The notes below the pieces were generated by a model, which did not search any database, had not been told where the DNA came from, and worked only from the letters and a program-made list of their open reading frames with translations. A stretch of DNA of 64,000 bases, from assembly GCF_011516755.1 (NCBI RefSeq), contig NZ_WOSY01000004.1, positions 1 to 64,000 on the forward strand, written 5' to 3'. Numbering within the stretch: the first letter of the stretch is position 1; each line of letters begins with the position of its first letter. The stretch comes from Acetobacter conturbans (lineage in GTDB: Bacteria; Pseudomonadota; Alphaproteobacteria; Acetobacterales; Acetobacteraceae). A program made the translations under genes and the position numbers. This document shows positions 40,830 through 49,206 of the stretch, piece after piece.

Positions 40830-42083
40830 TCAGGCGCCTTGATAGAGCAGGCGTGCGCGAACGGTTCCCTTAAGTGCGCGCAGCAGGTCGAGCAGATGCG
40901 TGTCCTTGCTGGAATCGCCCCCTGTCTCGGCATCCACCACGACGTAGCCGATCTCGCCGTCCGTCTGGAGATACTGCGCCGTGACGTTGCAGCCTTCGTT
41001 CGAGAAGATGTCGTTGATCTTCGACATCACGCCCGGAAGGTTGTGGTGAACGTGCATGAAGCGCGTGCCGCGAGGGCTCTGCGGAAGCTGCACGGTGGGG
41101 AAATTGACCGATCCCAAAGTGGAGCCGATGTCGGAATATTCGACCAGCTTGCGGGCGACTTCGACACCGATCCGTTCCTGCGCCTCGACCGTCGAACCAC
41201 CGATGTGCGGGGAGAGGATGACGTTATCCAGATTCTGCAGCGGCGTAACGAACTTCTCGCCAGCGACCTTCGGTTCGGTGGGGAAGACGTCGATCGCGGC
41301 GCCCAGCAGATGCCCGGACTTCACGGCCTCGGCAGCGGCCTCGAGATCGACCACGTTGCCACGCGCATTGTTGATGAGGAACGAGCCGGGCTTCATCTGC
41401 CTGATCTGCTCGGGTCCAATCATGTTCTTTGTGGTCGGCAACTGCGGAACGTGCAGGCTGACGACATCGCTTTCAGCCAGCAGCGTTTCCAGCGTGTCAC
41501 ACGCCGTCGCATTGCCGTGGGGGAGCCTGTCCACCACGTCGAAATACAGCACGCGCATGCCGAAGGCTTCCGCCAGAACCGAAAGCTGCGAGCCGATCGA
41601 GCCGTAACCGACGATGCCGAGGGTTTTGCCGCGGACTTCCCAGCTGTTGGTGGCCGACTTGTCCCAACGTCCTTCATGGCAACCGACGGAACGCGGGAAG
41701 ATGCGACGCAGCAGCATGACGATCTCGCCCATCACCAGCTCCGCGACGGATCGCGTGTTGCTGTAGGGGGCGTTGAAGACCGGGATGGCGAGTTCGCGGG
41801 CGGCTTCAAGATTCACCTGATTGGTCCCGATGCAGAAGCAGCCGATGGCGAACAGCCGGTCCGCGCCTTCCAGTATCTCACGGGTGAGCTGGGTGCGGGA
41901 TCGGATGCCCACGACATGGACGCCTTCGAGGGCTTCCTTGAGGGCATTGCCCTCAAGCGCACCTTTGTGACGGGTGACGTTCTCATAGCCACTGGCTTTC
42001 AGGAGCGCCACGGCACTGTCGTGTACGCCCTCGAGAAGCAGGATGCGGATTTTGTCCTTGGAGAGGGACAGATGAGGAGTCAT
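40830..42083 (-). CDS. serA: D-3-phosphoglycerate dehydrogenase
   Basis: 417 aa, the E. coli-type three-domain enzyme for the first step of serine synthesis. The NAD fold shows GIVGYGSIGSQLSVLAEAFGM, the catalytic GRNA-like NNARGNVVD, and SPHIGGSTVEAQ; the C-terminal ACT domain (about residues 340-417, HVHHNLPGVMSKIND) binds serine for feedback control. It starts with ATG at 42083. About 216 bases without any evident feature separate it from the hisN-like gene. Confidence 0.96.
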   Translation of the reverse strand: MTPHLSLSKDKIRILLLEGVHDSAVALLKASGYENVTRHKGALEGNALKEALEGVHVVGIRSRTQLTREILEGADRLFAIGCFCIGTNQVNLEAARELAIPVFNAPYSNTRSVAELVMGEIVMLLRRIFPRSVGCHEGRWDKSATNSWEVRGKTLGIVGYGSIGSQLSVLAEAFGMRVLYFDVVDRLPHGNATACDTLETLLAESDVVSLHVPQLPTTKNMIGPEQIRQMKPGSFLINNARGNVVDLEAAAEAVKSGHLLGAAIDVFPTEPKVAGEKFVTPLQNLDNVILSPHIGGSTVEAQERIGVEVARKLVEYSDIGSTLGSVNFPTVQLPQSPRGTRFMHVHHNLPGVMSKINDIFSNEGCNVTAQYLQTDGEIGYVVVDAETGGDSSKDTHLLDLLRALKGTVRARLLYQGA

Positions 42084-42299
42084 TCAGTTCGCTCGTGCTG
42101 TTACAGCGGTCCCGGCCTGACTGGCGTTGCCCGGATCTGCTTCTTCCTGCCTCGGCGGAAGGAACTTGGAAGTCCTTGCGGACGGCAGCGTCCAGACGTG
42201 ACCGCCCAAGGTGGGAGGCCAGCGGGGACGCCCCTTTAGCACGTTTCCGAATAAGCGGAAATTAACGATCTGCCGCCTCGGGGAATGGCAGGGCTGCCT

Positions 42300-43097
42300 T
42301 TATGAACGGAGACAGGCCACCGCTGCATCCAGAAGTGCCGGATTGCCAACGGCCAGCACGGTCCCGTCGCTGCCGATTCTCAGGCGCTCACCGCCCCAGT
42401 CCGTCACGCGTCCACCGGCGCCTTCCACCACGGGTACAAGCGCCGACCAGTCCCACGGCTTCATCGCGCACTCAGCGATGATGTCGATATGCCCGGCGGC
42501 CAGAAGGCCGTAGGCATAGCAGTCACCGCCCCAGCTCATGCGCTTGACCTGCGCTTTCAGCGTTTTCCAGTTCGGCCGGGGGGCATCCTCCAGCATCTCA
42601 AGAGAGGTGCATGACAGGTCCGCTTCCGAAAGAGAGGCGCGCTTGCGGGTCGTGAGCGGCTGGAAGTCGGAGGCGACGAGGTCGTCACGGAAAAGGGTAG
42701 GGCGGCCTGTCACGCCGATCCAGCGTTCACCCGTCACTGGCTGATCGATCACTCCGATGATCGGCACACCGTCATGAGACAGGGAGATCAGCGTGCCGAA
42801 TGTCGGCCGCCCGGTGATGAAGGCGCGGGTGCCGTCAATAGGGTCGAGCGTCCACTGATAGCGACTCGTGCCTTCATGCAGCCCGAACTCCTCTCCCAGA
42901 ACCGCATGATCGGGGTGCAGTTCGGCAAGCTGTGCCCGCATGACGCGTTCGGCCATGCGATCGGCGATCGTCACCGGGCTCGCATCGCTTTTGTCCAGCG
43001 CACCGATGGTCGAGCGGAAATAGGGCCGGATCACGGTGCCAGCCACATCCGCGAGACTGTGAGCGGTCTGAACGAAAAGATCGAAGTCGTGAGTCAT
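42300..43097 (-). CDS. inositol monophosphatase family protein, probable histidinol phosphatase
   Basis: 265 aa, Mg-dependent lithium-sensitive phosphatase fold. Metal-binding motifs are visible: GEEFG (near residue 66), DPIDGTRAFITGRPTFG and WDWSALVPVVEGAGGRVTDWGG. In several alphaproteobacteria and actinobacteria this subgroup dephosphorylates histidinol phosphate (HisN); the IMPase or CysQ type is also possible. It starts 21 bases downstream of the cytochrome c gene. Confidence 0.85.
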   Translation of the reverse strand: MTHDFDLFVQTAHSLADVAGTVIRPYFRSTIGALDKSDASPVTIADRMAERVMRAQLAELHPDHAVLGEEFGLHEGTSRYQWTLDPIDGTRAFITGRPTFGTLISLSHDGVPIIGVIDQPVTGERWIGVTGRPTLFRDDLVASDFQPLTTRKRASLSEADLSCTSLEMLEDAPRPNWKTLKAQVKRMSWGGDCYAYGLLAAGHIDIIAECAMKPWDWSALVPVVEGAGGRVTDWGGERLRIGSDGTVLAVGNPALLDAAVACLRS

Positions 43098-43118
43098 GAG
43101 GCGTTTCCGTTCCGAAAG

Positions 43119-43592
43119 TCAGTGCAGTGTTTTCAGCCAGGCGATGATGTCGGCGCGATCGACGGGGTCGGTCAGGCCGCGGAAAGACATGCGGGTGCCG
43201 GGAGCAAAGGCCGCAGGATGACGAAGCCAGAGATTCAGCGTGGCCTCGTCCCATGTCCCGCCATGAGCGGCGAGATTGTGAGAATAGGTATAGTCAGTTC
43301 CCTTGCCGACCGGTCGCCCGATGACACCAAACAGGTTCGGTCCCGCAGAACTGGCGCCGGATGGTGTGAAGTCATGGCAGCGGGAGCAGATGGCATTCAC
43401 CAGCACCGCACCGTGAGCGGAGTTTCCGGCTGGAAGCGGTGTGGCGCTGTCGTCTTCCGTGACGATAGCCAGTGCGGGTCGGGCTGGCGTCAGGTCCGGT
43501 ACGGCGAGCGAGCCAATCGTCCACGACATTCCCATGGCGGCGGCGGTCAGGAGAACGGCGAAAGCGGCACGGTTGGCGGTGGCGAAATCCAT
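43119..43592 (-). CDS. membrane-anchored class I cytochrome c
   Basis: 157 aa with an uncleaved N-terminal helix (residues about 9-30) that anchors a periplasmic haem domain. The single haem site is CSRCH at about residues 69-73 and the axial Met is probably in GTRMSF. It resembles cytochrome c552/CycM, the electron carrier between the bc1 complex and the aa3-type oxidases in alphaproteobacteria. It reads on the same strand as the hisN-like gene. Confidence 0.9.
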   Translation of the reverse strand: MDFATANRAAFAVLLTAAAMGMSWTIGSLAVPDLTPARPALAIVTEDDSATPLPAGNSAHGAVLVNAICSRCHDFTPSGASSAGPNLFGVIGRPVGKGTDYTYSHNLAAHGGTWDEATLNLWLRHPAAFAPGTRMSFRGLTDPVDRADIIAWLKTLH

Positions 43593-43763
43593 GAGGTCCG
43601 GCGTCCAGTCTGCCGTACGGCAGCGGCAGAAGAGTGCAAGCGAGGCGCGTAGGCCGCAGTTGCGTCGGTCAGGCGTCTTTTCTAGAGTGCGCTCCGCTTC
43701 ATGTGAAGCCGTCGGCGGAGAGTTCGCCGTGTTCCTCCGGCTTTCAGGTTCCCACCCGCTGCA

Positions 43764-44507
43764 ATGATCAGCCCTCTCGTTATTATTCCCGCCCGCATGG
43801 CGTCCTCACGTCTGCCTGGCAAACCCATGGCCGAAATCGCGGGACGCCCGATGATCCTGCACGTGCTTGAGCGTGCTCAGGCCGCCTCGGCCGGACGCGT
43901 GGTGGTGGCCGCCGCCGAACAGGAGATCGTCGACATTGTGCGCCGTGCTGGCGGAGAGGCCGTGCTCACCGAGCCTGATCTGGCCTCCGGTTCGGACCGG
44001 GTTCATGCCGCCATGCTTCAGGTCGATCCGACTGCAAAGCACGATGTGATCATCAACCTGCAAGGCGATCTTCCCGGACTGGACCCGAGCACGTTGCAGG
44101 CAGCGCTGCTGCCGCTTTCCGATGCCGCGACAGATATCGGGACACTCGTTGCCCCCATTCGTGATGACCGTGAGGCCAGCGCCGAGTCCGTGGTCAAGGT
44201 CGCCTGCGCGTTTCCTTCCGAAGCGACACAGATCGCACGCGCCCTTTATTTCTCCCGCGCCTGCATTCCGTGGGGCGAAGGACCGCTATGGCATCACATC
44301 GGGGTTTATGCGTGGCGGCGGACCGCGCTGGAGCGTTTCGTATCGTTGCCGGCCTCCCCGCTGGAACGGCGCGAACGGCTTGAGCAGCTCCGAGCGCTGG
44401 AGGCGGGCATGATCATCGGGTGTGCACGGGTGGCTGAAGCGCCGTTCGGGGTGGACACGCCAGCCGATCTGGAGCGTGCGCGTCGTATTCTTGGGAAACA
44501 GTCATGA
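43764..44507 (+). CDS. kdsB: CMP-3-deoxy-D-manno-octulosonate cytidylyltransferase
   Basis: Makes CMP-Kdo for the lipopolysaccharide core. 247 aa with LVIIPARMASSRLPGKPMAEIAG at the start, DVIINLQGDLPG (metal-binding Asp in the QGD motif), RALYFSRACIP and HHIGVYAWRRTALERFV. It overlaps the pheA start by 4 bases (ATGA). Confidence 0.96.
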   Translation: MISPLVIIPARMASSRLPGKPMAEIAGRPMILHVLERAQAASAGRVVVAAAEQEIVDIVRRAGGEAVLTEPDLASGSDRVHAAMLQVDPTAKHDVIINLQGDLPGLDPSTLQAALLPLSDAATDIGTLVAPIRDDREASAESVVKVACAFPSEATQIARALYFSRACIPWGEGPLWHHIGVYAWRRTALERFVSLPASPLERRERLEQLRALEAGMIIGCARVAEAPFGVDTPADLERARRILGKQS

Positions 44508-45367
44508 CCGGTCCTGCCTTGGGTCGGATCGCCTTTCAGGGGCGTCCGGGTGCCTATTCCGACCTCGCCTGCCGCACCGCCTATCCGGGCTGGGCGACGG
44601 TCCCCTGCGAGACGTTCGCCGATGCCATTGCAGCGGTGCATGATGGGCGGGCCGATCTCGCGATGCTGGCCTGCGAAAATAATCTTGCCGGACGGGTGCC
44701 GGACATTCATGCGCTGCTGCCGGATGCCGGGTTGCACATCATCGGCGAGCATTTCCAGCGTGTGGAACATTGCCTGATGGGCATTCCCGGCGCGACTCTG
44801 GAGCAGGCCCGGAAAGTGCATACGCATCCGGTCGCCCTCGGACAGGTCCGCGACCTGCTGCGGGAACTGCATCTCACGCCCGTCGCGCAATTCGACACGG
44901 CCGGAGCGGCCGAGATGGTTGCAAAATGGGGGCGGGTCGAGGATGTGGCCATCGCATCCGAACTGGCCGCTGAACTGAATGGCCTGACCATTCTGCGGCG
45001 CAATGTCGAGGATGCCGCTCATAACACGACGCGCTTCTACATCGCGGCCCGCGAGCCTCTGCTGTTGCCGGACGACGGTCCCGTGATGACGACGCTGCTG
45101 TTCAGTGTCCGCAACGAACCGGGCGCGCTCTACAAGGTGCTTGGTGGTTTCGCCACAAATGGCGTCAACATGACGCGCCTTGAGAGCTACATGCTTGACG
45201 GTTCGTTCGCGGCTACCCAGTTCCTTCTGGATGTTGAGGGACGGCCTGATCGTCCCAGTCTCAGGCAGGCTCTGGCGGAACTGGAATTCTTTTCCGCGCG
45301 TTTCACCATTCTTGGGGTCTATCCCCAGTCTCCTTTCCGGCGACGCGCGGCAGTCGGGGTGGCCTGA
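44504..45367 (+). CDS. pheA: prephenate dehydratase
   Basis: Converts prephenate to phenylpyruvate for phenylalanine synthesis. 287 aa single-function enzyme: periplasmic-binding-like catalytic domain (GAYSDLACRTAYPGW, CENNLAG, NTTRFYIAAR with the TRF motif) and a C-terminal ACT domain (ALYKVLGGFATNGVNMTRLES) for feedback by Phe. No chorismate mutase domain is fused. Coupled to kdsB by ATGA. Confidence 0.95.
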   Translation: MTGPALGRIAFQGRPGAYSDLACRTAYPGWATVPCETFADAIAAVHDGRADLAMLACENNLAGRVPDIHALLPDAGLHIIGEHFQRVEHCLMGIPGATLEQARKVHTHPVALGQVRDLLRELHLTPVAQFDTAGAAEMVAKWGRVEDVAIASELAAELNGLTILRRNVEDAAHNTTRFYIAAREPLLLPDDGPVMTTLLFSVRNEPGALYKVLGGFATNGVNMTRLESYMLDGSFAATQFLLDVEGRPDRPSLRQALAELEFFSARFTILGVYPQSPFRRRAAVGVA

Positions 45368-45440
45368 CAGACTCTTTCATTCGTGGCATACCCAGTGCCC
45401 CATCAGGATCCCGCAGTTCCGGACGACAAGAAGAAAGCCA

Positions 45441-46334
45441 ATGACGGAAGCCATGTTCAAGGGGGCGATAACGGCCCTCATTACCCCGATGAACCGCGAT
45501 GGCTCGCTGGACCTTGCCGCATTCGACCGGCTTGTCGAGTGGCAGGTGGCGGAAGGCATTTCCGGTCTTGTGCCCGTTGGCACCACCGGCGAGAGTCCCA
45601 CCCTCTCTCATGTGGAACATCACAAAATCGTCGAGCGGACCGTCCATGTCGCGGCGGGGCGCGTGCCGGTGATCGCCGGGGCCGGGTCCAACAGCACGAT
45701 GGAAGCGGTCGATCTCGCAAAGCATGCCGAGCAGGCGGGAGCCTCTGCCGTTCTCGTGGTGTCGCCGTATTACAACAAGCCGACTCAGGAAGGGCTGTAT
45801 CGCCATTTCATGATGGTGGCCGATGCCATCAGCATTCCGGTGGTGCTCTACAATATTCCGGGTCGCTCAGTGGTGGATATCTCGGTTGAGACGACGGCTC
45901 GTCTCGCCGCTCATGGCAATATCATCGGTGTGAAAGACGCGACGGCCAATCTGCTTCGTCCCCTTCAGGTCCGGCGCGCGGTGACCAACAAATGGTTCAA
46001 CCAGCTTTCTGGCGAAGACGGTACAGCCGTGTCGTTCCTTGCGGCTGGTGGCGATGGCTGCATCAGCGTGTCGTCCAATGTCGCGCCGGGATTCTGCTCG
46101 AAAGTGCAGCGGCTGTGGCAGGACGGGAAAGTGAAAGAGTCGATGGCATTGCAGGACAGGCTGCTTCCCCTGCATGACGCGATGTTCTGCGAGACCAGCC
46201 CCGGGCCGGTGAAATACGCTGCATCCCTGCTCGGATTGTGCGGGGAGACCTGCCGCCTGCCGATCGTGCCGATTTCCGATTCTTCCAGAGCCGCCGTGCG
46301 CGCGGCTCTGACGGAAGTCGGGTTGCTGGGCTGA
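45441..46334 (+). CDS. dapA: 4-hydroxy-tetrahydrodipicolinate synthase
   Basis: Condenses pyruvate and aspartate semialdehyde, the first committed step to DAP and lysine. 297 aa TIM barrel with GTTGESPTLSHVEH, VVSPYYNKPTQEG (catalytic Tyr), LYNIPGRSV and IIGVKDATAN (Schiff-base Lys). The start is ATG 45441 (or 45453); an upstream open frame is only the end of pheA in another frame. It is followed by smpB after 2 bases. Partner genes dapD and dapE are 35 kb away. Confidence 0.96.
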   Translation: MTEAMFKGAITALITPMNRDGSLDLAAFDRLVEWQVAEGISGLVPVGTTGESPTLSHVEHHKIVERTVHVAAGRVPVIAGAGSNSTMEAVDLAKHAEQAGASAVLVVSPYYNKPTQEGLYRHFMMVADAISIPVVLYNIPGRSVVDISVETTARLAAHGNIIGVKDATANLLRPLQVRRAVTNKWFNQLSGEDGTAVSFLAAGGDGCISVSSNVAPGFCSKVQRLWQDGKVKESMALQDRLLPLHDAMFCETSPGPVKYAASLLGLCGETCRLPIVPISDSSRAAVRAALTEVGLLG

Positions 46335-46336
46335 TC

Positions 46337-46831
46337 ATGGCGAAAGCAGAGAAGAAATCAGGATTGATCTCGCACGGTATTGCCGCGCAGAACAAAAAAG
46401 GCCGCTTCAACTACACGATCATCGATACGATCGAAGCAGGGATCGCGCTGAAAGGGCCGGAGGTCAAAAGCCTGCGCTTCGGTCGCGCGACCATCACCGA
46501 GGCCTATGCCGGTGAGCGCAACGGCGAGGTCTGGCTGTTCAACAGCTACATTCCTGAATATCAGGGGGGTGTGCTTTCGCGCTTCGAAAGCCGCGCGCCT
46601 CGCAAGCTGCTGCTTCATGCAAGGCAGATTGATCGTCTTCTTGGAGAAGTGGCGCGCGACGGTATCAGCCTTGTGCCGCTCGATATCCATTTCAATGATC
46701 GTGGCATTGCAAAGATAACGCTTGGCATCGGTGAAGGCCGTAAGAAGGCTGACAAACGTCAGGCCATTGCGGATCGGGACTGGCAACGCGATAAGGCTCG
46801 TCTGCTGCGGAACAAGGGCCGCGAAGACTGA
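46337..46831 (+). CDS. smpB: SsrA-binding protein
   Basis: SmpB (164 aa) binds tmRNA and brings it to stalled ribosomes (trans-translation). Visible are ISHGIAAQNKKGRFNYTI, ALKGPEVKSLR, EVWLFNSYIPEY and the basic, probably disordered C-terminal tail KKADKRQAIADRDWQRDKARLLR. ssrA itself is not recognised in the window. It follows dapA directly and ends before a strong terminator. Confidence 0.96.
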   Translation: MAKAEKKSGLISHGIAAQNKKGRFNYTIIDTIEAGIALKGPEVKSLRFGRATITEAYAGERNGEVWLFNSYIPEYQGGVLSRFESRAPRKLLLHARQIDRLLGEVARDGISLVPLDIHFNDRGIAKITLGIGEGRKKADKRQAIADRDWQRDKARLLRNKGRED

Positions 46832-46844
46832 CTCTTCTTCTAAC

Positions 46845-46880
46845 GAAAAAAGGCCGTTGCATGAAGCAACGGCCTTTTTT
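46845..46880. terminator. bidirectional terminator after smpB
   Basis: The arms AAGGCCGTTGC and GCAACGGCCTT, with an A-run before and a T-run after, make a near-perfect two-way terminator between convergent smpB and the cold-shock gene. Confidence 0.93.
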
Positions 46881-46922
46881 CTGTGCGGATCGGGCGCCTC
46901 GTGGACGCCCGTGCCATCAACC

Positions 46923-47651
46923 TCAGTCGAAAGAGATCGCAGCAGCCTCGGGGCCTTTCTGGCCCTGAACAACCTTCACATTGGCTGTCTGGCCTTCATT
47001 CAGCGTCTGCACGCCTGAACGTTCAAGCGCGGACGCGTGAACGAAGATGTCCTTGCCGCCGCTGTCTGGTGTGATGAAGCCGAAGCCCTTCGTGGCGTTA
47101 TACCACTTCACGGTGCCGCGAACCTCTTCAGCGCCGGACATGTCGGGCGTCGGACGTGCCGAGCGACCACCACCGAAACCGCCCGGACGCGGAGCACTGC
47201 CGAATTGGGCGCGCGGACGCTCCGGCTGGGCTGTGGTCTCGTCCACGGAGATGACCTCGGCGACCTGACGACCCTTGGGGCCCTGGCCGATACGGACACT
47301 CAGCGTTGCACCGGGGCTGACACTCTCGTGCCCGGCCTGGGAAAGCGCATTGGCGTGCAGAAACACGTCACCGGACCCATCAGCCAGCTCGACAAAGCCG
47401 AAGCCTTTCTCGCCGTTGAACCATTTCACGGTTGCATCGATTTCCGGACCTGAGGCGATCACCTGCGGGCCGCCGGCAGGGCGACGTGGGGCATAGCCTC
47501 CACGATCGCCGCCACCAGCGTTACTCGGGGCGCCACCGCCGAACGGTGAAGAATAGCCACGGTCATAATTTGACGGACCACCCATGAAATCGTCGTCAAA
47601 TCCGCCGCGGCGGGGGGAGCGGGAGCTGCGGTCGGTCTTGTTACTTCTCAA
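46923..47651 (-). CDS. double cold-shock-domain protein
   Basis: 242 aa with two cold-shock domains: about residues 72-137 (TVKWFNGEKGFGFVEL, DVFLHANAL) and 172-242 (TVKWYNATKGFGFITP, DIFVHASALERSG). Both carry the RNP1/RNP2 aromatic residues for single-stranded nucleic acid binding. The first 65 residues and the linker are Gly/Arg/Pro-rich and disordered. The frame opens with TTG at 47651; an ATG at 47585 is possible. Members of this type act as RNA chaperones in alphaproteobacteria. The 440 bases upstream are probably leader and promoter. Confidence 0.9.
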   Translation of the reverse strand: MRSNKTDRSSRSPRRGGFDDDFMGGPSNYDRGYSSPFGGGAPSNAGGGDRGGYAPRRPAGGPQVIASGPEIDATVKWFNGEKGFGFVELADGSGDVFLHANALSQAGHESVSPGATLSVRIGQGPKGRQVAEVISVDETTAQPERPRAQFGSAPRPGGFGGGRSARPTPDMSGAEEVRGTVKWYNATKGFGFITPDSGGKDIFVHASALERSGVQTLNEGQTANVKVVQGQKGPEAAAISFD

Positions 47652-48090
47652 CGGTCTTAATCCCGAGGTCTGACTGGCGAAATTGGAACTCGCCCTGTGA
47701 ATAAAACCGGACCTTCAGAAACTGCACCTCAGGAGCCTAGCTCCGATTGAAGTGCGACGTCTCATTCTGGTGTCCGGCGCCCTGGCCACCGAAAGATGGC
47801 TTTGGACAAGAAGGAGAAAAGCATAATGGAAGCCGCGTCCGCTACTGTCTTTTTACGCTTTCGGCCTTTTAAGAGATGAATTTCTTGCAAGGATGGCGTG
47901 AAGATGGCTGTTACTGCACCGGAAACGTTTTTATTGGCACTCAATAAACACGAAAACGTGAGGTCATGGGCAGAAAAAAGCCCAATGAAGCTTTCGTGCA
48001 TGCAGCTTTTAACTTAAATTCCGCAAAAGCATCGTAAATCGTACCCAATGCTGGCATCGTCCGGCATCTGTCATGTGGAGAATCGAGAAT
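47652..48090. other. 439-base intergenic region between cold-shock and lpxR-like genes
   Basis: No gene with good support is seen. It is relatively A/T-rich in the second half and must hold the promoters of the two divergent genes. A possible 37-codon frame (47904-48017, MAVTAPETFLLALN start) has only a weak ribosome-binding site, and a 79-codon frame on the other strand has none, so both are left uncalled. A long leader for the cold-shock gene would be usual. Confidence 0.5.
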
Positions 48091-49131
48091 ATGCGTCAGA
48101 GTCCGAAGCATCTTCGGGATATGAGAAGACCTGCGATGCTTCTGCTCGGAACGGTTTTTGGAATATCAGCCATCTCCCAGGCACATGCAACGCCGCTGCA
48201 GGATCATCAGGGCACATGGACATTGCAGGGTGAAAACGATGCCGTTTCCACCCTGAACGGTACGTCTGATCAGTATTATACAAGCGGCCTGCGCTTTAAC
48301 TGGACATCGGGGACTGACGAGCTGCCGGCGCCGATCGCCACGATCAACCGGGCCATCCTCGGAAAGGGCATGCAGCGCATCAGCCTCGGCCTGCAGCAGA
48401 TGATCTTCACGCCTTCCAATACGCAGGCTGCCACTCCATCCCCGCGAGACCGTCCCTATGCGGGCGTGCTGCTCGGGACGATCAATCTGATTAATGACAC
48501 CGACCTGTCCCGCAGTGTGTTCGGCATCCAGCTCGGTGTGATGGGACCAGACGCTCTTGCCCGTCAGTTGCAGAACGGCTTCCACGGAGCTATCGGCGAC
48601 ACCAGCAACAAGGGCTGGCAACATCAGTTGGCGAACCAGCCCATCTTTCAGGTCCAGATGGGTAGGACGTGGCGTCTGCCCCTCGGCACGATCGGTGGTG
48701 CGAATGGCCTGTCCTTCGACATGCTTCCTACGGCAGCAGCGCGAATTGGCGATTACCGGATTGCCGGTACGATTGGTGATACGATCCGCTTTGGTCAGGG
48801 GCTCGACAGCGATTTCGGCGTTCCGACGATCGGTTCGGGCACGGATGGCACGGACGCCTATAAAGAGACGAGAACCGTTCCGTGGTATTTCTTCGGTGGT
48901 GTGACAGGCGACGCCGTTGCCTATGACGCGACGCTGGAGGGCAATACCCTGCGCAGTAATTCACCTCATGTGAACAAGAAATGGGATGTGGGCGAGATCC
49001 ATGCTGGCCTCGCCGTCATGTTCTATGGCGTGCGTCTTTCCTACAGTCAGGTATGGCAGACTCAGGAATTTACGGCGGCGCGTTCGGGCCTGTTCAATTA
49101 TGGGTCGGTGGCGCTTTCAGCCAAGTTCTGA
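48091..49131 (+). CDS. lipid A deacylase LpxR family protein
   Basis: 346 aa from ATG 48091 (ATG 48121 is possible). A signal peptide is seen at about residues 10-36 (RRPAMLLLGTVFGISAISQAHA). The mature beta-barrel shows FNWTSGTDELP, NDAVSTLNGTSDQYYTSGLRF, and RDRPYAGVLLGTI, which resemble the LpxR motifs for the calcium- and lipid A-binding active site, and ends in Phe as outer-membrane proteins do. It probably removes the 3'-acyloxyacyl group from lipid A; activity here is inferred. Confidence 0.85.
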   Translation: MRQSPKHLRDMRRPAMLLLGTVFGISAISQAHATPLQDHQGTWTLQGENDAVSTLNGTSDQYYTSGLRFNWTSGTDELPAPIATINRAILGKGMQRISLGLQQMIFTPSNTQAATPSPRDRPYAGVLLGTINLINDTDLSRSVFGIQLGVMGPDALARQLQNGFHGAIGDTSNKGWQHQLANQPIFQVQMGRTWRLPLGTIGGANGLSFDMLPTAAARIGDYRIAGTIGDTIRFGQGLDSDFGVPTIGSGTDGTDAYKETRTVPWYFFGGVTGDAVAYDATLEGNTLRSNSPHVNKKWDVGEIHAGLAVMFYGVRLSYSQVWQTQEFTAARSGLFNYGSVALSAKF

Positions 49132-49145
49132 TCTGAAGCAATCCT

Positions 49146-49192
49146 CCGACGAGAGGTTTCGTTGCCGCTACAGGTGTGAAACCTCTCGTCGG
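49146..49192. terminator. hairpin between lpxR-like gene and EAL gene
   Basis: CCGACGAGAGGTTTC and GAAACCTCTCGTCGG are a perfect 15-bp inverted repeat with a 17-base loop, between two convergent genes. It probably acts as a barrier for both. Confidence 0.8.
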
Positions 49193-49206
49193 AAAGACTG
49201 CTCCGG

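Noticed and set aside
40839-42239. 466-codon open frame on the plus strand
   Set aside because: It lies antisense to serA, has no ribosome-binding site and no family-like sequence. Long antisense frames are common in high-GC genes.
47904-48017. possible 37-codon gene upstream of the lpxR-like gene
   Set aside because: Weak ribosome-binding site, no recognisable product and no terminator. Kept only as a note in the intergenic entry.
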